A stretch of 46,750 nt of DNA from JAJYSO01 sp964451785 (lineage in GTDB: Bacteria; Bacteroidota; Bacteroidia; Flavobacteriales; Flavobacteriaceae). Where the stretch lies: contig CAYVJG010000020.1 of the NCBI GenBank assembly GCA_964451785.1, positions 1-46,750 of the forward strand, read 5' to 3'. Position 1 is the stretch's first letter; every line of letters starts with the position of its first letter. The position numbers were made by a program, and so were the translations under genes. A model generated the notes under the pieces. That model was given only the letters and a program-made list of their open reading frames with translations. It had not been told where the DNA came from and did no database searches. Shown here one piece after another: positions 25,377 through 34,191 of this stretch.

Positions 25377-25688
25377 ATTAGTTTGTTATTGTTTTCTGAG
25401 ATGTTATAAGCACTTTATGCTTAAGATCTCAAGTTATAGTAAATAAAACTTTATCATTTGTTAAGTTTCTCTTCAAAAAAGGTAACAAATACTAAATTTT
25501 ATTTTTAATAATGTTTTGGTCGTCAAAAGTAAATGAAATATTTTGAAATTGCTATTAATTTTTTTAGTAATACTTAGAAAGCAAAAATAGCTCTAAAGCT
25601 CTAGTTATTACTGTACTTTTCTCTAGGAAAAACATAAAAAGCTACGTTTTATTTTATGTAAATAGCAATTTCAATTACAAATAAATTA
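25377..25688. other. Gene-free spacer between the amylase and the kinase
   Basis: Very AT-rich, 312 bases, no gene. It carries a TACTTTTG box on the minus strand (25524-25531), a candidate promoter for the kinase, and a weak AT-only hairpin (ACATAAAA 25632-25639 with TTTTATGT 25652-25659, followed by Ts on the minus strand) that may end the maltodextrin operon. Confidence 0.5.
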
Positions 25689-27137
25689 CTATTCACGCAC
25701 AAGAATCATGTATTCCCACGGGTCTAATTGTAGCTGTTGCCCTTTTTTCAACTCAACAGGCTGTCCTTGCATATACCGTTTAAAATTCCCTTCTGCCGAA
25801 ACAGCGGTTTCTAGGGGTTGAGAGGTGATATTGGCAATAAAAACAATGCTGTGGCCGGCTTTAGCACGTTCAAAACTGATGAGCTTTTGGGGAGTGGTAT
25901 TGTCGATAAAAGCAAAACTAGCCGGTTGTTTCCCACTGGCCAATGCCGAATTTTCTCTTTTGAGTTGCCCGAGTTTTTGATAAACATCATAAAACTGACC
26001 GATGTGGTGCGGAATCGTATCTTTCATAAAAAAGGCAAGTCGCTTGTTTAAATCGTATTCCTGACCGGAGTAAATCAGCGGCATGCCCGGAAGCATGTAA
26101 CTCAGAGCTGTAAAAGTTTCGGCAGCATCGCCTAGGCGTTCTGTGACTGTGCCAGCCCAAGAGTTTTCATCGTGATTAGAGGTGAAGTTCATTAGGATAT
26201 CATCTTCGGCATAAATAGAATCTATTTTCTGTTGAAGCGCTATCCAATCTAGGCCATTTTTTTTGCCTTGTGCCAGGGCATTGCTCATGTGAAAATTTTT
26301 CCATCCGTAGCCCATGTCAAACAAGTTATCTTCTAAAATATCAGTAGCATCAGATTCAGCCAACATAAAAATCGGTTTGATGGTACGGAGTTTGGGAATG
26401 GCTGTTTCCCAGAAATCTGTAGGCACCATCGATGCCATATCACAGCGAAAGCCATCAATATTTTGCTCGCTAACCCAATAGCTCATAGCTGCAATCATTT
26501 TTTGACGCATCTCTTGGTTGTCGTAATTTAGGTCGGCCACATCTGTCCATCCCATACTTTTTCCGGTGGCATCATTTAAAGGATCTGTGATTTCTCCTGC
26601 AGCGTTGTGGGTGTAGTATTCGGGGTGTTTTGTAATCCACTTATGGTCCCAACCCGTATGGTTTGGCACCCAGTCTAAAATCACATAAATTCCATTTTTG
26701 TGAGCCGTTTTTACAAGCTTTTTGAAATCTTGTAGGCTTCCAAATTCAGGATTGACGGCCGTAAAGTCTGACACGGCATAATAGCTGCCAAGCACCTTAG
26801 AACGCTGAACGGAATCTTTGATGGTCGAAGCGAATTTTCCGTCTGGACCTTTGCGTTTTAGTTTAGAAATCGGATAAATGGGCATCACCCAAAGTATATC
26901 GACCCCGAGTTCTTTGAGGTGAGGAATATCTTTGGTAAAAGCCGCAAAACTTCCCTCTGGCGAATACTGGCGGATATTGGCCTCATAAATGACGGCTTGC
27001 GCAATAATTGAATCGGATAGCGGTGGCAATACAAGGCTGTCTTGCGGTTTATCTGGACTGATATTGGCGGTTTTCGTCTTGTTTTTACAAGCTACCACAG
27101 CACTAATCAAAAGACAGTATAGGAGTATTTTTTTCAT
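25689..27137 (-). CDS. GH13 alpha-amylase-type lipoprotein
   Basis: A 482-residue glycoside hydrolase family 13 lipoprotein. Signal peptide 1-16 with SPII site VVA-Cys17. The catalytic triad is visible: nucleophile Asp233 (GFRCDMASM), acid/base Glu261 (MLAESD) and Asp323 (TSNHDENSW); the early DWVPNHTG motif is at 155-162. Cleaves alpha-1,4-glucans. The residues after Cys17 are KNKTKTAN, basic rather than acidic, so the usual surface-export signal is absent and the enzyme probably faces the periplasm, unlike B. thetaiotaomicron SusG. Last gene of the six-gene maltodextrin operon, 14 bases after the neopullulanase-like gene. Confidence 0.9.
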   Translation of the reverse strand: MKKILLYCLLISAVVACKNKTKTANISPDKPQDSLVLPPLSDSIIAQAVIYEANIRQYSPEGSFAAFTKDIPHLKELGVDILWVMPIYPISKLKRKGPDGKFASTIKDSVQRSKVLGSYYAVSDFTAVNPEFGSLQDFKKLVKTAHKNGIYVILDWVPNHTGWDHKWITKHPEYYTHNAAGEITDPLNDATGKSMGWTDVADLNYDNQEMRQKMIAAMSYWVSEQNIDGFRCDMASMVPTDFWETAIPKLRTIKPIFMLAESDATDILEDNLFDMGYGWKNFHMSNALAQGKKNGLDWIALQQKIDSIYAEDDILMNFTSNHDENSWAGTVTERLGDAAETFTALSYMLPGMPLIYSGQEYDLNKRLAFFMKDTIPHHIGQFYDVYQKLGQLKRENSALASGKQPASFAFIDNTTPQKLISFERAKAGHSIVFIANITSQPLETAVSAEGNFKRYMQGQPVELKKGQQLQLDPWEYMILVRE

Positions 27138-27151
27138 CTGAACAGGAACTC

Positions 27152-28993
27152 TTATTTAGTTAATTCTATAATCATAGGTGTTTTGCCGTCAATTGTCAAT
27201 TCATCTTTAAGTTGAATTGTTTTTCCGGAGATGATGTCATGCCCTTTTGTAGCCTTATCCAATCCTTCTGCATAATGATTGAGCGGTAGAGTTTGAGCTT
27301 CAGCATTGTTATTCAGAATCACCATGACACGCTGGTCTTCATCATATCTAAAATAGACATACACATTGTTCTGCGGCAGGTATTGCAAAAGTTTACCGTT
27401 GTGAATAACATCGGCTGTTTCTCGCCAGTTGAGTAGTTTTTTGGTGAAATTAAAAAACGTATTCTGCAGCTCTGTTCGGCCTTTAGCAGTAAAAGCGTTG
27501 TTGTCATCACCGGCCCAACCTCCGGGGAAATCACGACGAATATCGCCATCGCCTTTAGCTTTTTCGCCACGCATTCCTATTTCGTTGCCATAATAAAGCT
27601 GTGGAATCCCGCGTGTGGTCAAAACCAGACTCAACCCGAGGCGGTAAGTGTCAAAATCTTGATCGTAAATTTCATTAAAGCGATTGGTGTCGTGGTTATC
27701 CATAAACACCAATAGATTTTGAGGATTGGGATAAAGAAAATCGTTTACAAAATTGTTGTAGGCGCGAATCATTCCTGTATTCCAGCTTGCTTTTTCATGA
27801 AACATAACGCCAATAGCATCGTGAAGTGTAAAATCCATTACCGATGGCAGATGGCTGTTATAGCTTTGTATGGCCCCAATTTTACTGTCCTTTTGCCAAT
27901 ACGCAATTTGTGCTTGATCGTGCATCCATATTTCACCAACAATATTGAAGTTAGGGTATTCGTTCATCACAGCTTTGGTCCATTTAGCAATGCCTTCTTT
28001 GTCGTTGTAGCTGTAGGTATCTACGCGAAATCCGTCAAGATCAGCATATTCAATCCACCAAATGGCATTTTGGATGAGGTAATTGAGCACCAGCGGATTG
28101 CTTTGGTTTAAATCGGGCATAGTTTTAACAAACCACCCATCTACGCAATACTTAAAATCGCGTTTTGACCCATGTGGATCGTATTGTGTTTCCATACGGT
28201 AGTTAGACTGCGCATAGCCGGGGAATTGGTGAATCCAATCATAAGTAGGCAAATCTTGAAAAATCCAGCCTTCGCGTCCCCAGTGGTTGGTCACATAATC
28301 CATGATGAGTTTCATGTCGCGTTTGTGTAGCTCATCGGCGAGTTTGCGGTACAGTTTGTTGGTGCCAAACCGCGGATCGATTTGGTAAACATCGCTTTGC
28401 GCATAGGTGTGATAAGAATAAGTCGAATCGTTATCAGCCAGCAGAGGTGTACTCCAAATGGCGGTGATGCCCAAATCTTTGAGGTAATCTAAATGGTCAA
28501 TAATTCCTTGAATATCGCCCCCGTGACGTCCGCCTTCTAACTGACGATTTACGCCTTCGGTCATGCCTTTTACCTTGTCGTTTTTAGGATTTCCATTGGC
28601 AAAACGATCGGGCATGAGGAGGTAAATGACATCGCTGCTGTCAAAACCTTCGCGCAGAGCGGAATTTTTCTGACGTTCTTTCAAGGTGTAGGTCTGTGAA
28701 AAAGCGATCTTTCCTTCCTTTAAAAACTCAAAATGTAGTTTCCCTGGGTTTAGATGTTTGGTTTCTATGGAAACAAAAACATAATTCGGGTTTTCGGTAC
28801 GAATAATACCGGTAATCGGCACTTCTTCACGGATTTGCACCTGATAATCGGCAAGCTGATTGCCGTAAAAGAGAATCTGAATTTCAGAGCGTTCCATGCC
28901 GGCCCACCAAAAAGGCGGCTGAATTTTTTTGACTTGGGCAAAGGTATTTCCCAACGTAAAAAGGGCGAAGGCTATAATAAATAGTCTTTTCAT
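27152..28993 (-). CDS. Neopullulanase/cyclomaltodextrinase-like GH13 enzyme (SusA-like)
   Basis: A 613-residue secreted GH13 enzyme. Signal peptide 1-19 (ends TFAQ). An N-terminal cyclomaltodextrinase beta domain (about 22-105; PPFWWAGMERSEIQILFYG) precedes the barrel. Catalytic residues are Asp325 (GFRVDTYSY), Glu354 (VGEIWMH) and Asp435 (MDNHDTNRF), and the end has a cyclomaltodextrinase C-terminal beta domain. It hydrolyses maltodextrins or pullulan-type glucans in the periplasm, as SusA does. It lies 11 bases after the GH97 gene and is part of the operon. Confidence 0.92.
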   Translation of the reverse strand: MKRLFIIAFALFTLGNTFAQVKKIQPPFWWAGMERSEIQILFYGNQLADYQVQIREEVPITGIIRTENPNYVFVSIETKHLNPGKLHFEFLKEGKIAFSQTYTLKERQKNSALREGFDSSDVIYLLMPDRFANGNPKNDKVKGMTEGVNRQLEGGRHGGDIQGIIDHLDYLKDLGITAIWSTPLLADNDSTYSYHTYAQSDVYQIDPRFGTNKLYRKLADELHKRDMKLIMDYVTNHWGREGWIFQDLPTYDWIHQFPGYAQSNYRMETQYDPHGSKRDFKYCVDGWFVKTMPDLNQSNPLVLNYLIQNAIWWIEYADLDGFRVDTYSYNDKEGIAKWTKAVMNEYPNFNIVGEIWMHDQAQIAYWQKDSKIGAIQSYNSHLPSVMDFTLHDAIGVMFHEKASWNTGMIRAYNNFVNDFLYPNPQNLLVFMDNHDTNRFNEIYDQDFDTYRLGLSLVLTTRGIPQLYYGNEIGMRGEKAKGDGDIRRDFPGGWAGDDNNAFTAKGRTELQNTFFNFTKKLLNWRETADVIHNGKLLQYLPQNNVYVYFRYDEDQRVMVILNNNAEAQTLPLNHYAEGLDKATKGHDIISGKTIQLKDELTIDGKTPMIIELTK

Positions 28994-29004
28994 AGTTTTT
29001 TAGG

Positions 29005-31176
29005 TTATTTTAGTTCAATAAGGCTAATAGCAAACCCACCGCCCGGGGCAGAGGTTAAGGTCAATTTGGAGCGACTTGTCACTGTTTTTTCCGTGATTTT
29101 GTACGCTTGCGGATTGGTTTTGTAGTTGGCATCTTTGGCGTCGGCATAAATCGTTGCACGGTATTTTTTGCCTTTGTCTAAGAAATCCAGTTTTAGCGTA
29201 GTTGTGCGTTTGTGATAGCCGTTTACATTGCCTACAAACCAGTTGTTGCTGTTTTTATCTTTGCGCGCTACAGTGATGTATTGGCCAGGTTCTGCTTCTA
29301 AATATTTTGAATCTTGCCAAGCCACCGGAACGTCTTTTATGAATTGAAAAGCATCCGGGAAACGTTGGTAGTTTTCAATTAAATCTGCGGCCATTTGAAG
29401 AGGGCTGTACATGGTAAGGTATAAGCCCAGTTGGTTGGCAATCGTAGCATTGACATGCGAATGGTTGTTCGGGTTGAGTTTGCTTACATCCATCTCAAAA
29501 ATACCGGGTGTATAATCCATCGGGCCTCCTTTAAGGCGGGTAAAAGGCAAGATGGTCACCAAATTAGGTTTAGATCCGCCAAAGGCTTGGTATTCGGTTC
29601 CTCTAGCTGATTCTTGTGCCAGTAAGTTGGGCCAGGTTCTAGACAAACCGGTCATATGTACCGCCTCGTGTGCATTCACCATAATCTGGTATTTGGCCGC
29701 TTTTTTTACCGCATACAAATAATGGTTGACCATAAACTGGCTGTAGTGGTAATATCCCTTGGGAATAATATCGCCTACATAACCACTTTTTACCGCGGCA
29801 TAGCCGTTGGCAGCCATAAATTGGTAAGCTGTATCGAGTTGACGTTCGTAGTTTCTTACCGAACTAGAGGTTTCGTGGTGCATAATAATTTTCACGTCTT
29901 TACTTTTAGCATACTGGTGAAGGCCATCTACATCAAAATCGGGGTAAGGGGTTACAAAATCGAACACCTTGCGTTTATGGTGTCCAAACCAGTCTTCCCA
30001 ACCTTCGTTCCAACCTTCAACCAACACAGCATCAAATCCATTTTTGGCCGCAAAATCTATATAGTCTTTTACGTGTTTGTTGTTGGCGCCGTGTCTGCCG
30101 TTGGGGGTAGCCTTGTTGTAATCGGTAAGGCCTAGTTTTACAGCTTTAAAATCATCGGTGTAGGACCAGGTGCTTTTCCCGGTAATCATTTCCCACCAAA
30201 CGCCAACGTATTTTATGGGTTTAATCCAATCGGTGTTTTCGATTTTTGAAGGTTCGTTGAGGTTGTAAATTAGTTTTGAGGCCAGAATATCGCGTGCATC
30301 ATCACTGATGATTAAAGTTCGCCAAGGAGTATTAAAAGGCGCTAAGAGAAAAGCTTTATCGCCATAAGCATTGGGCGTTAAATGAGTTTTAAAGGCAAAG
30401 GTGGTGTCGTTTAATTCTAAATTCATAGCCGGGTAATTAATGAGTGCGGCTTCGTGAATATTAATATACACATCTTCGTCGGTTTTGAGTAACAAAGGCG
30501 TTTGTACACCGGTTTTTGAAAAAGAAGTTTGCGAAGCATTAGCCGTATAGGCTTTGTCAAACAACCCGCGAATTTCAGAGAGTTTAGAAATGGTGTAATC
30601 GTATTCTTGCGTATCGTAATCACCCGGAATCCAAAAAGCTTTGTAATCGCCGGTTAGAGCAAATTGCGTTTTCTCATTTTCAACCACAAAATAAGTCAGG
30701 TTGTCTTGTTGCGGAAACTCGTACCGAAATCCCAATCCGTCATTAAATAATCGAAACCGAATAAGGAGTTGACGGTTGGTAGCAGGCTGATTTAAGGTAA
30801 CCGCCATTTCTTTGTAATGATTGCGAATGCTTGAAACTTCGCCCCAAACCGGTGTCCAATTTTCATCAAAAGAAGCACGCTGTACATCGGGTTCTTTAAA
30901 CCCTGAATAGAAATTAGTAAATAGAGTTGCCTTTTTTTGATCTATTTTGGTCATTTTAGAAAAGGCTAATTCAGTGGTTTTGCGTTCAAATTTGAATCCG
31001 AGTTTGCTGGGTTTTACGATGAGTTCTCCCTTATAGGAAAGCTGATACGTAGGCTCTCCTTTTGCAGAAAGTGAAAAAGAAAGTTCAAAATTTCCGTCGG
31101 GAGAAGTTAAGGTCTGCCCAGAGGTGGAGCCTATCCACAGTAAGGCAAAGCATAAGCTAAAGCATAGATTTTTCAT
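29005..31176 (-). CDS. susB: GH97 alpha-glucosidase (SusB-like)
   Basis: A 723-residue glycoside hydrolase family 97 enzyme. Signal peptide 1-20 (STSGQ), no lipobox, so soluble periplasmic. An N-terminal beta-sandwich (about 22-300) precedes the barrel. Glu435 (MHHETSSS), Glu504 (AHEAVH), Glu522 and Glu528 (QESARGTEYQ) each lie four positions before the known SusB residues Glu439, Glu508, Glu526 and Glu532 (SusB numbering from memory), which marks it as the inverting, Glu-based subgroup rather than the retaining Asp-based one. It releases glucose from the ends of maltodextrins. It is 20 bases after the maltose phosphorylase gene. Confidence 0.94.
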   Translation of the reverse strand: MKNLCFSLCFALLWIGSTSGQTLTSPDGNFELSFSLSAKGEPTYQLSYKGELIVKPSKLGFKFERKTTELAFSKMTKIDQKKATLFTNFYSGFKEPDVQRASFDENWTPVWGEVSSIRNHYKEMAVTLNQPATNRQLLIRFRLFNDGLGFRYEFPQQDNLTYFVVENEKTQFALTGDYKAFWIPGDYDTQEYDYTISKLSEIRGLFDKAYTANASQTSFSKTGVQTPLLLKTDEDVYINIHEAALINYPAMNLELNDTTFAFKTHLTPNAYGDKAFLLAPFNTPWRTLIISDDARDILASKLIYNLNEPSKIENTDWIKPIKYVGVWWEMITGKSTWSYTDDFKAVKLGLTDYNKATPNGRHGANNKHVKDYIDFAAKNGFDAVLVEGWNEGWEDWFGHHKRKVFDFVTPYPDFDVDGLHQYAKSKDVKIIMHHETSSSVRNYERQLDTAYQFMAANGYAAVKSGYVGDIIPKGYYHYSQFMVNHYLYAVKKAAKYQIMVNAHEAVHMTGLSRTWPNLLAQESARGTEYQAFGGSKPNLVTILPFTRLKGGPMDYTPGIFEMDVSKLNPNNHSHVNATIANQLGLYLTMYSPLQMAADLIENYQRFPDAFQFIKDVPVAWQDSKYLEAEPGQYITVARKDKNSNNWFVGNVNGYHKRTTTLKLDFLDKGKKYRATIYADAKDANYKTNPQAYKITEKTVTSRSKLTLTSAPGGGFAISLIELK

Positions 31177-31196
31177 AATAATTAGACTTAAGGGAT

Positions 31197-33509
31197 TTAT
31201 ATTTCCACAGGCGTAGGAACAATTTTTTGTGGTTCTCCATTGATAAAAATCGTCAATTCTTTGGTTCCTTCTAAGGTGAAACGAGTAGAATCTTGAGTCA
31301 CATCTACTTTAATGGTTTGTCCTCTAAAATTGACTTTAAAAGAATACGCTCGCCAAGCTTTAGGAATTTTAGGATTAAAAGACAAATGACCTTCCTTCAT
31401 GCGCATTCCGCCAAAACCTTGTACAATACTCATCCAGGTGCCGGCCATACTGGTGATGTGGCAGCCTTCTTTCACTTCCTTGTTGTAATCGTCAAGGTCT
31501 AAACGCGAAGTGCGTAAATAAAAGGCATAGGCCTGGTCCATACGATCGAGCAAAGCGGCTTGAATGGCGTGTACACAAGGCGATAAGGAAGATTCGTGTA
31601 CAGTAAAAGGTTCGTAAAAATCAAAGTGGCGCTCGAGCTCATTTCGGCTAAATTGGTCTTCAAAAAAGAAAAATCCTTGCAAGACATCGGCTTGTTTGAT
31701 GTAAGGCGAACGCAGAATGCGGTCCCAGCTCCAATGTTGATTGATAGGGCGCTGAACTTGGTCTAAATCGGCTGCTTTGATCAGTTCTTTATCGAGAAAT
31801 CCATCTTGTTGTAAATACACTTGGTGTTCTTCGGAATAAGGAAAATACATGTTTTGAGCAACGGCTGTCCATTTTTCTAATTCTTCAGGAGTGAGTTTGG
31901 TTTTTTTGAGGATACGTTGGTAATCATCAGGGTGATTTTCCTTGATTTTTTCGATGTTTTCTTTTGTGTAATTGATGCACCACTGTGCCAAGTAGTTGGT
32001 GTAAAAATTATTGTTCACATTGTTTTCATATTCATTAGGACCGGTGACACCGAGAATGACGTATTTATTTTTAGCGGTAGAGAAAGTGGCGCGTTGTTGC
32101 CAAAATCGAGCAATGCCGATTAAAACTTCCAGTCCTTTTTCCGAAATATAACTTTCGTCACCGGTGTAGCGGGTGTAGTTATAAATGGCATAAGCTATAG
32201 CGCCATTGCGGTGAATTTCTTCAAAAGTAATTTCCCATTCATTGTGGCATTCTTCACCGTTCATGGTTACCATTGGGTAAAGTGCTGCTCCGTTGGTGAA
32301 GCCGAGTTTTTCAGCATTTTCAATGGCTTTGTCGAGCTGATTATAACGGTAAGTCAGCAGGTTGCGTGCCACTTCTTGTGGTTTGGTGGCCATGTAAAAA
32401 GGAATGCAATAAGCTTCAGTATCCCAATAGGTACTTCCGCCGTATTTTTCGCCCGTAAATCCTTTCGGACCGATATTTAATCGCGCATCTTTACCGAGGT
32501 AAGTTTGGTTGAGCTGAAAGATATTAAAACGAATGCCTTGCTGGGCCTTGACATCGCCTTCAATGCTGATGTCTGCCATTTTCCAAACCGCTCCCCAGGC
32601 TTGAGCTTGGGCTTCGCTAAGTGTTGCAAAACTAGTCCGTGCCAACCGATCCAAGAGACTTGTGGAGGCTTCGCGAAGAGCAGTGCTCGGGTGGTGCATA
32701 TCGGTTACATATCCGCCGCGTTTTTCAAGGGTAATAGTTTCATTTTTACACACTTTGAGCGGTTTGTAGGTAAAGGTGATTTTGCTATCCGTTTGTGCTG
32801 TTTCAAAAGCTGCATCTTGGCGTTTATTGCCGATAAACAAGGCGTTCTGCATATAGGTGCAGATATTGAATTCTGTTTTTAAGGTTTTAGAAGTTATGAA
32901 AGCACGCTGATTTGTGGGGTCTGAATCAATACTTAAAGTTTCCCAAAACTGATCATCCCAATTGGTATCTTGGTTGGTGATTCCACCGTCAAGATAAGGC
33001 GAAAATTCGATGGAAGCATCACCGTGCAACGGAGTGATTTCATAATTGATTGCGCCGAGTTCGTCGTGCACCAGACTTAAAAAGCGTGTGGCTTTTACCT
33101 TAACAACGGCGTTATTGGGCAAAGTAGCTTCAAAAGAGCGCGTATAAATACCAGATTGCATATCTAATTTGCGCTCAAAATGAGCTATTTTTTTACAGGT
33201 ATGCAAGTCTAGCGTTTCCCCGTCGATTTTGATATCAATGCCAATCCAGCTGGGAGCGTTGAGTACTTTGGCAAAATATTCGGGGTAGCCATTTTTCCAC
33301 CAACCCACTTTGGTTTTGTCGGGATAATACACTCCGCCAATGTAGCTGCCTTGAAAAGTGTTTCCGGTGTAGGTTTCTTCAAAATTGGCACGCTGCCCCA
33401 TGGCTTCATTCCCTAAGCTAAAAAGACTTTCTGAAGCTTCGACACGTTCGGCATTAAATCCTTCTTCTATAATCGACCATGCATCGGCCTTGATATAATC
33501 TTGATTCAT
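31197..33509 (-). CDS. Maltose phosphorylase (GH65)
   Basis: A 770-residue family GH65 enzyme without signal peptide, thus cytoplasmic. It splits maltose with phosphate to glucose and beta-glucose-1-phosphate. The general acid is Glu493 in VTGPNEYENNVNNN, and the GSTYWDTEAYCIPF segment (358-371) and KQADVLQGFFFFEDQF region are typical. Start chosen at 33509 (MNQDYIKADAW); the frame is open to 33605 but that extension overlaps pgmB and is not family-like. Kojibiose or trehalose phosphorylases are relatives, but the maltose context and adjacent pgmB favour maltose. Seven bases follow pgmB. Confidence 0.94.
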   Translation of the reverse strand: MNQDYIKADAWSIIEEGFNAERVEASESLFSLGNEAMGQRANFEETYTGNTFQGSYIGGVYYPDKTKVGWWKNGYPEYFAKVLNAPSWIGIDIKIDGETLDLHTCKKIAHFERKLDMQSGIYTRSFEATLPNNAVVKVKATRFLSLVHDELGAINYEITPLHGDASIEFSPYLDGGITNQDTNWDDQFWETLSIDSDPTNQRAFITSKTLKTEFNICTYMQNALFIGNKRQDAAFETAQTDSKITFTYKPLKVCKNETITLEKRGGYVTDMHHPSTALREASTSLLDRLARTSFATLSEAQAQAWGAVWKMADISIEGDVKAQQGIRFNIFQLNQTYLGKDARLNIGPKGFTGEKYGGSTYWDTEAYCIPFYMATKPQEVARNLLTYRYNQLDKAIENAEKLGFTNGAALYPMVTMNGEECHNEWEITFEEIHRNGAIAYAIYNYTRYTGDESYISEKGLEVLIGIARFWQQRATFSTAKNKYVILGVTGPNEYENNVNNNFYTNYLAQWCINYTKENIEKIKENHPDDYQRILKKTKLTPEELEKWTAVAQNMYFPYSEEHQVYLQQDGFLDKELIKAADLDQVQRPINQHWSWDRILRSPYIKQADVLQGFFFFEDQFSRNELERHFDFYEPFTVHESSLSPCVHAIQAALLDRMDQAYAFYLRTSRLDLDDYNKEVKEGCHITSMAGTWMSIVQGFGGMRMKEGHLSFNPKIPKAWRAYSFKVNFRGQTIKVDVTQDSTRFTLEGTKELTIFINGEPQKIVPTPVEI

Positions 33510-33516
33510 CTTTTTT

Positions 33517-34176
33517 CTATTTCGTAATGAGTTTTTGTAAAAATTCGGTAGTGATTTCAGTAAAATCAGTGAAGTTATAATCGGCTTCGTGTAGCACTTC
33601 GGCATTCCCGATTCCGATACTGGTCATTTCGGCTGCCTTGGCGGCTTGAATGCCAGCTACAGCATCTTCAAACACGATGCAATTTTTTGGAGCAACGCCC
33701 AGTTTTTTGGCACCAATTAAAAACACTTCGGGGTCGGGTTTGGCTTTGGTGACATCAGTGCCGTCAACAATGCTGTTGAAGGCTGGCGTAAGACCTAATT
33801 TTTCTAGTATAAACCGTGCGTTTTTACTAGCTGAGCCTACTGCTAAAGGGATATTGTGAGCAGCAAAAAATGAAAGCGTTTGAGAAACGCCAGGTAAGAT
33901 ATCTGCTTTTGTGAGTTGACTTATATAAGTGAGGTAATCGGCATTTTTTTTATGCATCAATTGCTCAAATTCAGACTCAGAGAGCTCAATATTCCCCCAA
34001 TTCAATATTTTTTGAAGTGAATCTACACGACTCACGCCTTTGAGTTGTTCATTTTGAGGGTGATCAAACTCGATATTGAGGGTATTAGCTATTTTTTTCC
34101 ACGCTTTAAAATGAAAGCGAGCAGTGTTGACAAGTACACCATCTAAATCGAATATAATTGCTTTTGTGGGTTGCAT
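33517..34176 (-). CDS. pgmB: Beta-phosphoglucomutase
   Basis: A 219-residue HAD-family mutase that turns beta-glucose-1-phosphate into glucose-6-phosphate, the step after maltose phosphorylase. The HAD nucleophile Asp10 and acid/base Asp12 lie in IFDLDGVLVNT; the cap domain carries KGVSRVDSL; motif II is GSASKN and motif III/IV is KPDPEVFLIGAKKLG...VFEDAVAGIQAA. It is sandwiched between the sugar symporter (15 bases) and the phosphorylase (7 bases), giving firm functional context. Confidence 0.95.
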   Translation of the reverse strand: MQPTKAIIFDLDGVLVNTARFHFKAWKKIANTLNIEFDHPQNEQLKGVSRVDSLQKILNWGNIELSESEFEQLMHKKNADYLTYISQLTKADILPGVSQTLSFFAAHNIPLAVGSASKNARFILEKLGLTPAFNSIVDGTDVTKAKPDPEVFLIGAKKLGVAPKNCIVFEDAVAGIQAAKAAEMTSIGIGNAEVLHEADYNFTDFTEITTEFLQKLITK

Positions 34177-34191
34177 AGTCTGTAATTTAAA

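Noticed and set aside
25632..25659. AT-only hairpin as a firm terminator of the maltodextrin operon
   Set aside because: The stem is all A/T apart from one pair and thus unstable; kept only as a weak possibility in the spacer entry.
33510..33605. 32-residue extension of maltose phosphorylase
   Set aside because: Overlaps the end of pgmB and does not resemble GH65 N-termini; ATG 33509 is well placed.
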